From assembly GCF_030409635.1 (NCBI RefSeq), contig NZ_JAUFQF010000001.1, forward strand, positions 248,001 to 312,000: a stretch of 64,000 nucleotides of DNA, given 5' to 3'. Shown piece after piece: positions 39,096 through 47,805 of this stretch. Source of the DNA: Vibrio agarivorans. GTDB lineage: Bacteria; Pseudomonadota; Gammaproteobacteria; Enterobacterales; Vibrionaceae. The position numbers and the translations under genes are program-made. Under the pieces are notes generated by a model. It saw nothing but the letters and a program-made list of their open reading frames with translations, was not told the DNA's origin and made no database searches. The number at the start of each line of letters is the position of its first letter. The stretch's first letter is position 1.

Positions 39096-39716
39096 ATGGA
39101 TCTTAATCAACGCCTAGCTGAACTGAAAGTTGTGCCAGTTATTGCGATAGATAACGCGCAAGATATTTTACCGTTAGGAAAGGCTCTGGTTGAAAATGGT
39201 TTACCAGTAGCAGAAATTACTTTTCGCTCAGAGGCTGCGGCAGAAGCGATACGCCTACTGCGCAATGCACATCCAGATATTTTAATCGGTGCGGGCACGG
39301 TATTGAACGAAGTTCAAGTTATTGAAGCTAAACAAGCTGGGGCAGACTTCATCGTTTCTCCAGGTTTGAACCCGAGCACAGTAAAAGCGTGTCAAAAACA
39401 TAAAATAACCATCGTCCCAGGCGTTAATAGCCCATCTTTGGTTGAGCAGGCTTTGGAGCTTGGTGTTGATACAGTTAAATTCTTCCCAGCAGAGGCATCG
39501 GGTGGTCTAGCGATGCTTAAGTCTCTGCTTGGCCCTTATCAGCAAATCAAGGTGATGCCAACTGGCGGTATCAATCAAAACAACATTCATGACTACCTTG
39601 CACTCCCAGCTGTACTGGCGTGTGGGGGGACTTGGATGGTCGATAAGTCATTAGTCAATGACGCAGCTTGGGATGAAATTGGCCGTTTGGTCAGAGAGAT
39701 TGTCGCGGCAGTATAG
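39096..39716 (+). CDS. eda: KDPG/KHG aldolase
   Basis: Splits 2-keto-3-deoxy-6-phosphogluconate into pyruvate and glyceraldehyde 3-phosphate. The catalytic Glu40 is in VAEITFRSE and the Schiff-base Lys128 in VKFFPAE. Length 206 is typical. Starts 11 bases after kdgK. Confidence 0.95.
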   Translation: MDLNQRLAELKVVPVIAIDNAQDILPLGKALVENGLPVAEITFRSEAAAEAIRLLRNAHPDILIGAGTVLNEVQVIEAKQAGADFIVSPGLNPSTVKACQKHKITIVPGVNSPSLVEQALELGVDTVKFFPAEASGGLAMLKSLLGPYQQIKVMPTGGINQNNIHDYLALPAVLACGGTWMVDKSLVNDAAWDEIGRLVREIVAAV

Positions 39717-39730
39717 AGTAGGTACTTACA

Positions 39731-40819
39731 ATGAAAACAACAATTAAAGACATTAAAACAAGACTGTTTAAGATCCCGTTAAAAGAAATTTTGTCTGATG
39801 CTAAGCACGGTGATCATGACCACTTTGAATTGATTACCACGACAGTCACGCTGGAAGATGGCTCTCAAGGTACAGGCTATACGTACACAGGTGGTAAAGG
39901 CGGTTATTCCATCAAAGCAATGCTTGAGCACGATATTCAGCCAGCATTGATAGGTAAAGATGCGACGCAAATTGAAGAGATCTATGACTTTATGGAGTGG
40001 CATATTCACTACGTAGGGCGTGGCGGTATCTCTACATTTGCGATGTCTGCGGTAGACATTGCGCTTTGGGATCTAAAAGGTAAACGAGAAGGCTTGCCGT
40101 TATGGAAAATGGCTGGTGGAAAAAACAATACCTGTAAAGCGTATTGCGGTGGTATCGACCTGCAGTTCCCACTTGAGAAATTGCTAAATAATATTCGTGG
40201 TTATCTTGAGAGTGGCTTCAATGCTGTTAAGATCAAGATTGGTCGCGAAAATATGCAAGAAGATATTGACCGCATTAAGGCGGTTCGCGAGCTGATTGGC
40301 CCAGACATCACCTTCATGATTGATGCCAACTATTCGTTGACAGTAGAACAGGCGATTAAACTGTCAAAAGCGGTAGAGCAATATGACATCACGTGGTTTG
40401 AAGAGCCAACATTGCCAGATGACTACAAAGGTTTTGCTGAGATTGCCGATAACACGTCGATTCCGTTGGCGATGGGTGAAAACCTTCACACAATTCATGA
40501 GTTTGGCTATGCGATGGACCAAGCAAAGCTTGGCTACTGCCAACCAGATGCCTCAAACTGCGGTGGTATTACCGGTTGGTTGAAAGCGGCGGACTTGATT
40601 ACAGAACATAATATCCCAGTGTGTACTCACGGAATGCAAGAGCTACACGTAAGCCTAGTGTCGGCGTTTGATACAGGTTGGCTCGAGGTGCATAGCTTCC
40701 CGATTGATGAGTACACCAAGCGTCCTCTCGTGGTAGAAAACTACCGAGCTGTAGCCTCTGATGAGCCGGGGGTTGGGGTCGAGTTCGATTGGGACAAGAT
40801 TGCACAGTACGAAGTGTAG
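39731..40819 (+). CDS. Enolase-superfamily 3,6-anhydro-L-galactonate cycloisomerase
   Basis: A 362-residue mandelate-racemase-type enzyme. Metal ligands are Asp198 (MIDAN), Glu224 (FEEP) and Glu250 (MGE). Lys167 and Lys169 (VKIKIG) and His300 (CTHGMQ) are the acid/base residues. From memory, length, N-terminus and overall sequence closely resemble the characterised 3,6-anhydro-L-galactonate cycloisomerase of an agarolytic Vibrio (EJY3), which opens the anhydro ring to give 2-keto-3-deoxy-L-galactonate. The kdgK-eda neighbours and the agarases agree. An alternative would be another sugar-acid dehydratase of the same subgroup. Confidence 0.85.
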   Translation: MKTTIKDIKTRLFKIPLKEILSDAKHGDHDHFELITTTVTLEDGSQGTGYTYTGGKGGYSIKAMLEHDIQPALIGKDATQIEEIYDFMEWHIHYVGRGGISTFAMSAVDIALWDLKGKREGLPLWKMAGGKNNTCKAYCGGIDLQFPLEKLLNNIRGYLESGFNAVKIKIGRENMQEDIDRIKAVRELIGPDITFMIDANYSLTVEQAIKLSKAVEQYDITWFEEPTLPDDYKGFAEIADNTSIPLAMGENLHTIHEFGYAMDQAKLGYCQPDASNCGGITGWLKAADLITEHNIPVCTHGMQELHVSLVSAFDTGWLEVHSFPIDEYTKRPLVVENYRAVASDEPGVGVEFDWDKIAQYEV

Positions 40820-40838
40820 ACACGCAGAATTCGAATCT

Positions 40839-40864
40839 AAACCCCTCTTTTGAGGGGTTTTGTG
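40839..40864 (+). terminator. Terminator after the cycloisomerase gene
   Basis: AAACCCCTC-TTTT-GAGGGGTTT followed by TGTGTTT. Confidence 0.88.
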
Positions 40865-40906
40865 TTTCAATCAGGCAATAACTTATTTGAATTTGAATTT
40901 GAATCT

Positions 40907-41293
40907 ATGAAACTATTAGGCATCCACCACGCGGCGATAATCTGTTCTGACTACGCAAAATCTAAATCGTTTTACTGTGATGTGCTTGGGCTAAAGGTGC
41001 TGGCGGAACATTGCCGTGAAGAACGTAACTCTTATAAGTTAGATTTGCAGTTACCTGACGGTTCACAGATTGAACTGTTCTCATTTCCTAACCCGCCAGC
41101 CAGAGTGAGTGGCCCTGAAGCGCAGGGGTTACGTCATTTGGCTTTTCGCGTTCATTCTCTTGAGAAATACGCCCAATACTTAAAGGGCAGAGGGGTAGAG
41201 GTCGAAGCCATTCGTGTCGATGAATATACTGGGAAACACTTCACCTTTTTTAAAGATCCTGATGATCTACCTCTAGAGCTTTATCAAGTGTGA
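40907..41293 (+). CDS. gloA2: VOC/glyoxalase-like protein, YaeR (GloA2) type
   Basis: A 128-residue vicinal-oxygen-chelate protein closely resembling E. coli YaeR: IHHAAIICSDYAKSKSFYCD, then LRHLAFRV and DPDDLPLELYQ. The metal-binding His and Glu positions (HHAAI, IELFSF, RHLAF, LELYQ) are present. Function poorly known. ATG 40907 removes an extension that overlaps the preceding terminator. Confidence 0.88.
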   Translation: MKLLGIHHAAIICSDYAKSKSFYCDVLGLKVLAEHCREERNSYKLDLQLPDGSQIELFSFPNPPARVSGPEAQGLRHLAFRVHSLEKYAQYLKGRGVEVEAIRVDEYTGKHFTFFKDPDDLPLELYQV

Positions 41294-41417
41294 CACCCAT
41301 CCCATGTTCTGTTTGATGAGTGAAAAACAGCAATCATCGCACAACCAACTGACGATAGACTGACATTCGATATATAGACTGTGCGGCGTTTATCTCTATC
41401 CGATGGAAATATTATAA

Positions 41418-42470
41418 ATGAATACAAAACTTGTAGCAGTGGGTTCAGCTCTTGTCTTGCTTGCGGGGTGTAATGATAGTTCAGATTCTGCGCCGACACT
41501 GGGTATGTTCTCATTGGCTGTATCTGATGCCCCTGTTGATGATGCGAAGAAAGTCGTTGTGGCTTTTGATGAGGTGGTTCTGATCCCAACAGGTGATACT
41601 GAAGCTAGCATGGGAGAACCTATTGTTTTCAATACCAGTGAAGATGGTGAACTGCGCCAAATTGATCTGATGCAATACCAAGGAAGTAATGCAGAAACAA
41701 TAATTAGTGAGCGAGAGGTCGTACCTGGAACTTACGCACTTTGTATGTACGTAAAGAACAATTATCAAGGAAACGATGATTCAACATCTTATGTTGAGCA
41801 AACAGATGGTGCAGCGACTGGTTTAGTCGTAGGCAACCAAGGTGCTTGTTATGGGTACAAACCAGATAACAATCAAGGCCCTAATAAAGAGCAGGGCACC
41901 TTGGTACTTGCCAAAAACAGCCAGCCGATTGAAATCATGACTGGATATAATAGCTTTGTGGTTGAATTTGATCTTCGTAAAGGATTGACTGATCCAAAAG
42001 GTCAGGATCATATCAAGATGCAGCGTAATGCGATTGAACTGATTAATGCTTCGGACTCTGGTCACATTAGTGGAGAAGTTGATTTCACTCAATATCAAGC
42101 ATGTGAAGCGGATAGTGCACCATGGAATGCAATTACAGATGCTCCAGCAGTTCATGCTGTGTACTTGTATGCTGGTGAAATGGATCGCACGACAATGGGA
42201 GACATGGCTGCTCCAGAGCCTTTTAACGACCCTGTTGCAGTTGCGAACGTGAGAATGCAAGAAAATCAGGCTGATGAAGTAGTGTACAACTATGAGTTTG
42301 GCTTTATTGGACCTGGAACCTATAGCTTGGGCTATACCTGTACGGCATACAACGATGATCCAGAAACCCATCAGACCTCTGAAGATGGTTTTTTAATTTA
42401 CCAGAATTACGTACCACTTGACGTGGTTGCGGGCGAGCGTACAAATTTCAACATAACGCCTATCTTGTAA
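41418..42470 (+). CDS. DUF4382 lipoprotein
   Basis: A 350-residue secreted protein. The N-terminus is a lipoprotein signal (lipobox LLAGC, Cys18). Residues about 30-200 match DUF4382 (FSLAVSDAPVDDAKKVVVAF; IDLMQYQG; VPGTYALCMYV), a beta-rich domain of unknown function. The C-terminal half is another beta-rich module. Transcribed alone and ended by a hairpin. No substrate suggested. Confidence 0.88.
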   Translation: MNTKLVAVGSALVLLAGCNDSSDSAPTLGMFSLAVSDAPVDDAKKVVVAFDEVVLIPTGDTEASMGEPIVFNTSEDGELRQIDLMQYQGSNAETIISEREVVPGTYALCMYVKNNYQGNDDSTSYVEQTDGAATGLVVGNQGACYGYKPDNNQGPNKEQGTLVLAKNSQPIEIMTGYNSFVVEFDLRKGLTDPKGQDHIKMQRNAIELINASDSGHISGEVDFTQYQACEADSAPWNAITDAPAVHAVYLYAGEMDRTTMGDMAAPEPFNDPVAVANVRMQENQADEVVYNYEFGFIGPGTYSLGYTCTAYNDDPETHQTSEDGFLIYQNYVPLDVVAGERTNFNITPIL

Positions 42471-42484
42471 TTAAACATGTTCTT

Positions 42485-42510
42485 TTGAGCCGTTTTCTCA
42501 AGCGGCTCAA
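42485..42510. terminator. Hairpin between convergent genes
   Basis: TTGAGCCG / CGGCTCAA with a 10-nt loop. Confidence 0.75.
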
Positions 42511-42515
42511 TAATT

Positions 42516-43040
42516 TCAACGAGTTGTCCAAACTTGAAATATCTCTTTAGCTTCACTGCATTTATGCAAAGTCAGGGCTTTTATTTGATGATCTGACGTG
42601 CCCCCTCGACCACGTTTCGTTTCCAGCCCTGCAGTAAGGCATAATTGTGTATCAAATGCAGAACGAATGGTGCCATCGGGATTAAACTCAAAGCGCTGTA
42701 ACTCAGAATCACTACACTCAGCAAGCTCTACGGGTGAGCGACTGTCTAGTTCGGTGGCTTGAACGCATACATCTAACTTAGAAAGATAGAGCTGATGCTC
42801 AGCGAATTTAGTATCGTCAAAGGCTTGGTCATCACCGATAGAGCCTTGATAGCGATAGCAGGTGTGTACTTGAAGGCCTTTATCAGGGGTAATGTGGTTT
42901 CCATTGCCAACAATATCGAGACAATAGCCATCTAAATAACCATCAAGGTTATCTGCTAGCATGATCTCAACATCTTTGCCGCTCACAGAGTGAGACAGGG
43001 CTGATGTCACAAGTATGACGAGAGCGAGTATTTTGCTCAT
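42516..43040 (-). CDS. Secreted ricin-type beta-trefoil lectin-like protein
   Basis: A 174-residue exported protein with a signal peptide (cleaved after about residue 21, VSG). It has repeated QLCL/DVCVQA-type segments and pairs of cysteines typical of a ricin B-type carbohydrate-binding trefoil (YCLDIVGNGN; QRFEFNPDG; QLCLTAG). It may bind a polysaccharide at the cell surface. No catalytic domain. Confidence 0.7.
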   Translation of the reverse strand: MSKILALVILVTSALSHSVSGKDVEIMLADNLDGYLDGYCLDIVGNGNHITPDKGLQVHTCYRYQGSIGDDQAFDDTKFAEHQLYLSKLDVCVQATELDSRSPVELAECSDSELQRFEFNPDGTIRSAFDTQLCLTAGLETKRGRGGTSDHQIKALTLHKCSEAKEIFQVWTTR

Positions 43041-43120
43041 GGAAACTCATCCTATTTTTGTTCGTTCCGGTGCAGTAATAACAGTATAGAAAACAAGATG
43101 AGTTCTGCTGGGAAAAGTGC

Positions 43121-43654
43121 CTATCGTGTTCTGATGTAATGATTTTTTACGATACAGTCTAGCAATCTTTCCGCTTTAACGTGCTTAAACTTTAAAGGTT
43201 GTGCAAGGTCACCAAAGAGCGGAATGCCGCCCCCGAGCAGTACAGGAATGGTGGTGATAATCATTTCATCAATTAAATCTTCTTTGAGGAAGCTCTGTAC
43301 CGTTTTCCCACCGTCGATATAGAGATTATTTAGGCCTTTTGCATTGAGATCGGAAATGACTTGTTTAAGCTCTCCTTTGACGAGAAATACCTTATCTTCG
43401 TAACCTTTCGGCACTTGTGTCATGGTATTACTCAGAACATAAACAGGCTTGCTATAAGGCCAATCGATATCAAAGCCCAGAACAATATCTAGTGTGTTTT
43501 TTCCCATGACTAAAGCGTCAATGGTTGCCATAAACTCAGCGAAACCCATATCTGAACATTCAGGGTTTGGGAGGTCGTGCAGCCAATCAAGATTGTTCTC
43601 TTTATCTGCAATATACCCATCAAGGCTAGTGGCGATATAAACGATGTTTGACAT
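43121..43654 (-). CDS. Dihydrofolate reductase-family protein (RibD C-terminal type)
   Basis: A 177-residue protein of the DHFR/RibD-C fold (YIATSLDGYIADKENNLDWL; LVMGKNTLD; LYIDGGKTVQSFL; PVLLGGGIPLFG). These YyaP/YwjB-like proteins bind NADPH; their substrates are mostly unknown, and it is not the housekeeping folA. Confidence 0.88.
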   Translation of the reverse strand: MSNIVYIATSLDGYIADKENNLDWLHDLPNPECSDMGFAEFMATIDALVMGKNTLDIVLGFDIDWPYSKPVYVLSNTMTQVPKGYEDKVFLVKGELKQVISDLNAKGLNNLYIDGGKTVQSFLKEDLIDEMIITTIPVLLGGGIPLFGDLAQPLKFKHVKAERLLDCIVKNHYIRTR

Positions 43655-43758
43655 TTTTTTGTTCCGTATTCAAGACCGGTCTAAGGGACGAGCATTATCG
43701 TTAACTCGATAGTTTGTGCAAGGTGTATTGCGACGCTTTTCATTTATGCTCTTCTCGC

Positions 43759-45111
43759 TTAAGACGTCGACACTAACGAGAAACGCTTCCAGTGCATTGA
43801 ACGCCAGCGAACAAACATGATACAGCTACGGACCCACTCGTCTGCGGCAATGGCTAACCATACACCGAGAACGCCAATACCCCAATGCAGCCCTAATAAG
43901 TAGCCTAAGGAAACCGACACACCCCACATGACAAGTATGGCAATTTTGACAGTAAAGTTAATATCTCCCGCTCCTTTTAGTGCAGAAATAAAAATGAGAT
44001 TGCCAACACGGCCTGCCTCAATAAGCAAAGAGGCGATGAGTAGCGTAGCTAACAAAGCGGTGATTTCTGGGTCTTCAGTAAAGAGACGAATAATGGGTTC
44101 TTTTAATAGTATGACCATACTTACCGCAGCTAACGAGGTGGCGAGCCCTACAAAGTAGTATCTATGCACGCGAGTGAAAATCTCATCGAGCCATTGCTTA
44201 CCTACGAAGTAGCTCGTTTGAATTTGTGTCGCTTGGCCTAACGCGAGTGCAAAAGTGAAAGTCACACGCGTGATATTTTGCGCATAGGTATAGGCGGCTA
44301 GTGAAGACGTTCCTAGTTGCACTACGATATAGACTAAAGCGATCTGCGATAGGTTGTAAGAGAGAATCTCGCCGCCATTCATTACGCCAATTCGCAATAT
44401 CTGACGATAAATAGATTTCGGAATTCGCAGCCAATCTTTATAAGGAAAGTGAATATCACTGCGTTTTAGAATCACTATCAATAGGACTGTGGTGACGATT
44501 TGACTAAACACTGTAGCGATAGCGACACCGGTGATACCGTAGACCGGAAGCCCAAAAGGCTGGTAAAGGGCAATATAGTTACCGATGATATTGAGAATAC
44601 CAGCAATTAGGTTTATCACCATCGGTGAGCGAGAGTAACCATGGCTGCGTAGGATGGTGGTTAATACAACACTAAAAGTTAAGTTAAAGGTGAAGACACC
44701 GCTGATAATAAAATAATCGAACCCCATCTGCGCAACGGCAGGTTCAAGGCCAAACACGCCTACAATAGCTTCGGCGCCGAAGAACATCATTAGACTCAAT
44801 ACTATCCCAACACTTAACCCTAGTATCATGCTAGCTAGTCCGACTTGGGACGACTTTTCATGTTGCTGGGCACCATTATATTGTGCAATTAGAATCCCTG
44901 TTCCGCTACTAACCATCAACGAAATGACAATCAAGAAGAAGACAATTTGCGACACCACACCGACGGCAGACACGGCTAAATCTGAATAGCCAGAGAGCAT
45001 GAATACATCGGTGATACCAAGAGCGCTTCGTAGCAGTGTTTCTATGAATATCGGCCAAGTAAGGGCGACAATATTCATTCTCCCATCAAGAGATTGAGAT
45101 TTTGAAGACAT
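43759..45111 (-). CDS. MATE-family efflux transporter
   Basis: A 450-residue membrane protein with about twelve hydrophobic segments arranged as two MatE repeats (WPIFIETLLRSALGITDVFMLS; then GVMNGGEILSYNLSQIALVYIV). It would export cationic drugs or metabolites using Na+ or H+. A TGGTTAACCA palindrome lies 57 bases upstream, similar to the agar operators, but functional linkage is unproven. Confidence 0.9.
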   Translation of the reverse strand: MSSKSQSLDGRMNIVALTWPIFIETLLRSALGITDVFMLSGYSDLAVSAVGVVSQIVFFLIVISLMVSSGTGILIAQYNGAQQHEKSSQVGLASMILGLSVGIVLSLMMFFGAEAIVGVFGLEPAVAQMGFDYFIISGVFTFNLTFSVVLTTILRSHGYSRSPMVINLIAGILNIIGNYIALYQPFGLPVYGITGVAIATVFSQIVTTVLLIVILKRSDIHFPYKDWLRIPKSIYRQILRIGVMNGGEILSYNLSQIALVYIVVQLGTSSLAAYTYAQNITRVTFTFALALGQATQIQTSYFVGKQWLDEIFTRVHRYYFVGLATSLAAVSMVILLKEPIIRLFTEDPEITALLATLLIASLLIEAGRVGNLIFISALKGAGDINFTVKIAILVMWGVSVSLGYLLGLHWGIGVLGVWLAIAADEWVRSCIMFVRWRSMHWKRFSLVSTS

Positions 45112-45167
45112 GTTTAGTTTCCCGCGAGATAGAATCAGGTCAACCGAGAAATGAAGACTAGACTTGG

Positions 45168-45177
45168 TGGTTAACCA
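45168..45177. promoter_or_regulatory. FCD-like palindrome before the MATE gene
   Basis: TGGTTAACCA, the core of the TTGGT-N2-ACCAA pattern with imperfect outer bases. May be chance. Confidence 0.35.
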
Positions 45178-45253
45178 ATTAGGCTCTATTGTGGTTTAAA
45201 TAATGAGCAAAATCTTTGCGCTAATCCACAAAAGTTTGAAGTTTAAATCATGA

Positions 45254-46108
45254 CTAATCAGCAAAAATAGCGGTCATCTTTCGATATGCACTCGGCGATG
45301 TGCCGTGATATTGCCGAAAATTTCGGTTGAAACTGGACACCGTAGAAAAACCGACTCGAAAACCGATATCGGCAACACCTAATTTTGTTTCAAGTAATAG
45401 TTTTGCCGCAGCCTCAGAGCGAATTTGCGTGATGTAGCTCATTGGTGATTGGCCAGTGTGGTTTTTGAAGGCACGACAGAAAGCGTTTTTATTCATACTG
45501 GTTCGCGTTGCAATCGCTTCGAGGTCAAACTCACGGTGGTAGTTGTTTTGCATCCAGTCAATTGATGCTGAAATTTTCGTGCTGGGTTGGACTTCGATTT
45601 GCGTATCGGTATGGTTTGCAAGGTATTCACATTGGCCTAGCTTACTGATTTCAGAGAGCAAAGAGAGAAACTGAATAACAGAGGAGACCCCTTGACTGTC
45701 GATTAAGTTTTTTATGCTATCGAATAGGTAAGTTGGTGCAGATCGTATGACCAATCCGTGACGTGAATCTGAGATCATTTGAGCGATACGTGAAAGTTCG
45801 GGGGTATCCACAAACAAACTGCCGAAACAATCAGGGGTAAACTGCAAAACATAAGAACAAAGTGGGTGTTTAGCATTGGCACTGTATGAGGTAAATCGGT
45901 GAGGTACATCAGCACCAATCAAGAATATATCGCCCTCACAAAAGTTTGCAGTACTGTTTCCAACTAAGACTTTACCGTGTCCTTTGGTGATAAACACCAA
46001 TTCTGTTTCGTGATGAAAGTGGTAGGGGTGCTCAAATTCAGCCGATTCAAATTGGTAAGCAGTAAATGAGCGCTCTCTTCGTGTAATGGTTTCTGCAGTC
46101 GCTTTCAC
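45254..46108 (-). CDS. AraC-family regulator with cupin sensor
   Basis: A 284-residue regulator: N-terminal cupin (about 20-130; HPYHFHHETELVFITKGHGKVLVG) and two C-terminal helix-turn-helix units (about 185-280; DLEAIATRTSMNKNAFCRAFKNHTGQSPM, then GVADIGFRVGFSTVSSFNRNFRQYHG). GTG start with a GAGAG ribosome site. Transcribed divergently from the isomerase-kinase-aldolase cluster, so the likely activator of that cluster. The effector is probably its sugar. Confidence 0.9.
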   Translation of the reverse strand: MKATAETITRRERSFTAYQFESAEFEHPYHFHHETELVFITKGHGKVLVGNSTANFCEGDIFLIGADVPHRFTSYSANAKHPLCSYVLQFTPDCFGSLFVDTPELSRIAQMISDSRHGLVIRSAPTYLFDSIKNLIDSQGVSSVIQFLSLLSEISKLGQCEYLANHTDTQIEVQPSTKISASIDWMQNNYHREFDLEAIATRTSMNKNAFCRAFKNHTGQSPMSYITQIRSEAAAKLLLETKLGVADIGFRVGFSTVSSFNRNFRQYHGTSPSAYRKMTAIFAD

Positions 46109-46175
46109 TTGAGGCTCTCTAGTCTTGTTGCTCTTAAATTAGATATAGAATAAAGGCTAAAAATCAATAGGGTAA

Positions 46176-46189
46176 GTGATCCATTTCAC
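46176..46189. promoter_or_regulatory. CRP-like site in the AraC/cluster promoter region
   Basis: GTGA-TCCATT-TCAC, matching the CRP half-sites and N6 spacing. Situated 68 bases before the AraC start and about 107 before the isomerase start. Confidence 0.55.
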
Positions 46190-46220
46190 GAATTTAAGTG
46201 ATGCTAATTTCTGATCATTT

Positions 46221-46238
46221 TGCGCAAATATCTGCGCA
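46221..46238. promoter_or_regulatory. Repeated TGCGCA element, possible AraC-family site
   Basis: TGCGCA-AATATC-TGCGCA: two copies 12 bases apart, about one helical turn, 58-75 bases before the isomerase ATG. Spacing suits an AraC-family dimer. Confidence 0.45.
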
Positions 46239-46295
46239 GATTGGTTCACCATAACCCTCTATGCTAGTCACCATAATCGAAATGGAGACAGATAG

Positions 46296-47805
46296 ATGAT
46301 TAAATCTGAAATATCGTTAGAGGGTGTCGCAACTGATTTTATTGCTTCACTGATTCCTGCTGAGAAACCTCGCAAAAAAAACGCGCATTGCCTTTGTATC
46401 TGTAGCAATTGAGATCCACTTTAATTGGGATTTAGCGCGAGAGACTACATTGTCGGTCGCTGAGTCAATTCGTCAGATGTTGCCAGAAGAGCAGTACGAC
46501 TTCATTGCTGCTCAAGAGCCTTTCCAAGATCACACCGAACTACAACAGTTTCTTGATGACGCAGCTCATAGAGGCATCGACGGGTTGGTGTTGTGCCATT
46601 CAGCTTATACAACAGGTGAGGTCGCTTCACAATTAGGTACATGGCTGTCAAAACACAAAACCCCGACTTTCAGCCTGGCGATGCCTGAGCCAATGGGCAA
46701 TGGGCTAAACCTTCAAGCCAATCGTCTGTGTTCTCAGAACTTTGTATTAGGAATTTTGAATTCACTCGATGTGAAATATCAGTGGCTGTTCTGTGCACCG
46801 CAAGATGAGCGCGTTGAAGCGGAAGTACAACGTTTTGCACGAGTTAGCCGTACATTATCGCAGCTCAAAGGTCGTAAAGCTCTGATTGCAGGCGCAAGCC
46901 GAGTACCTGGATTTTATGATTGCGAAGTGAATGAACTTGAGATCATGAAAAAGCTTGAACTGGGCTTTGATCGAGTGAACCTAATCGATATCACCTCTCG
47001 CATGTCAGAGTTTAAAGACGACGATGTGCAAGAGGTGAAGCGTTTAATCTTGAGTCACCCTGACTGCAAGCTAAATAACGTTCCAGATAAGCAAGTAGAA
47101 GACACAATACGTTTGGCATTGGCTCTTATGGTTGTCGCTCGAGAAGGGGATTACCTTGGTGTGAGTTTCAAAAATTGGCCTGAACTATTTGATCACCTCA
47201 ACGTTGCTGGTGACGGTGCGATGGCATTAATGAACGACCAAGGCATTATTGTCGCGGATGAAGCGGATACGGGCGCAATGATCACTATGTTGCTGTTTAA
47301 AGAGCTCCGTCATGGCTTATCTCAGCCGATGCTGTCTGACATCTCCTATCTCTCGTCTGATGGTGAGCGCTTAGGGGTTTGGCACAATGGCTCTGCGGCG
47401 ACGTGTCTACGCAAGCAAGGGGCGGGCTTTGAATGTCGTAAGCACGGCATTTTGGAAAACTACGATGAAGAGACCGCTTGGGGCATGTTGTTTGAGTTCT
47501 TGGTTGAACCAGGTCCAGTCACTATAGCGAAATACCAAGCACCTTCGATTGATACGGTGTTGGCCTTTGAAGGTGAGATTGTCGAGTCAGACATGAAGTT
47601 TCGAGGTACATATGGTGAAGTTGTTCCAGCAGGCGTTAGTGCAGCACAAGTCGTCGGAACCATTTTGGATAAGGGGCTTGACCATCACTGGGTCGTGGGT
47701 CGTGGGCACTTCGCTCAAGACTTGAAAGTACTCAACTACTGGTTGGGTGTCGAAGATATTCCCGTGAGTAATGGCGGAGAAAGCGCAGGGTTTGGAGGTC
47801 AATAA
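46296..47805 (+). CDS. FucI-like sugar isomerase with a frameshift at an A8 tract
   Basis: First gene of the cluster. A strong GGAG ribosome site precedes the ATG at 46296, but the frame closes at 46410 because of a run of eight A (46374-46381). With seven A the reading continues without a stop into the long frame ending at 47805, giving about 502 residues. The body is a FucI/AraA-type isomerase: putative metal-site acids in VADEADTGA and LSDISY, then VWHNGS and the C-terminal HHWVVGRGHFAQD. It should convert an aldose to a ketose for the following kinase. Either the sequence carries an indel error, the gene is a slip-phase variant, or polymerase slippage at A8 restores the frame. Everything downstream of the tract is well conserved, which argues against an old pseudogene. 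Confidence 0.78.

Noticed and set aside
41823..42371. 182-codon open frame on the minus strand inside the DUF4382 gene
   Set aside because: Antisense shadow; low-complexity hydrophobic/His-rich translation without family features, while the plus-strand frame has a lipoprotein signal and a known domain.
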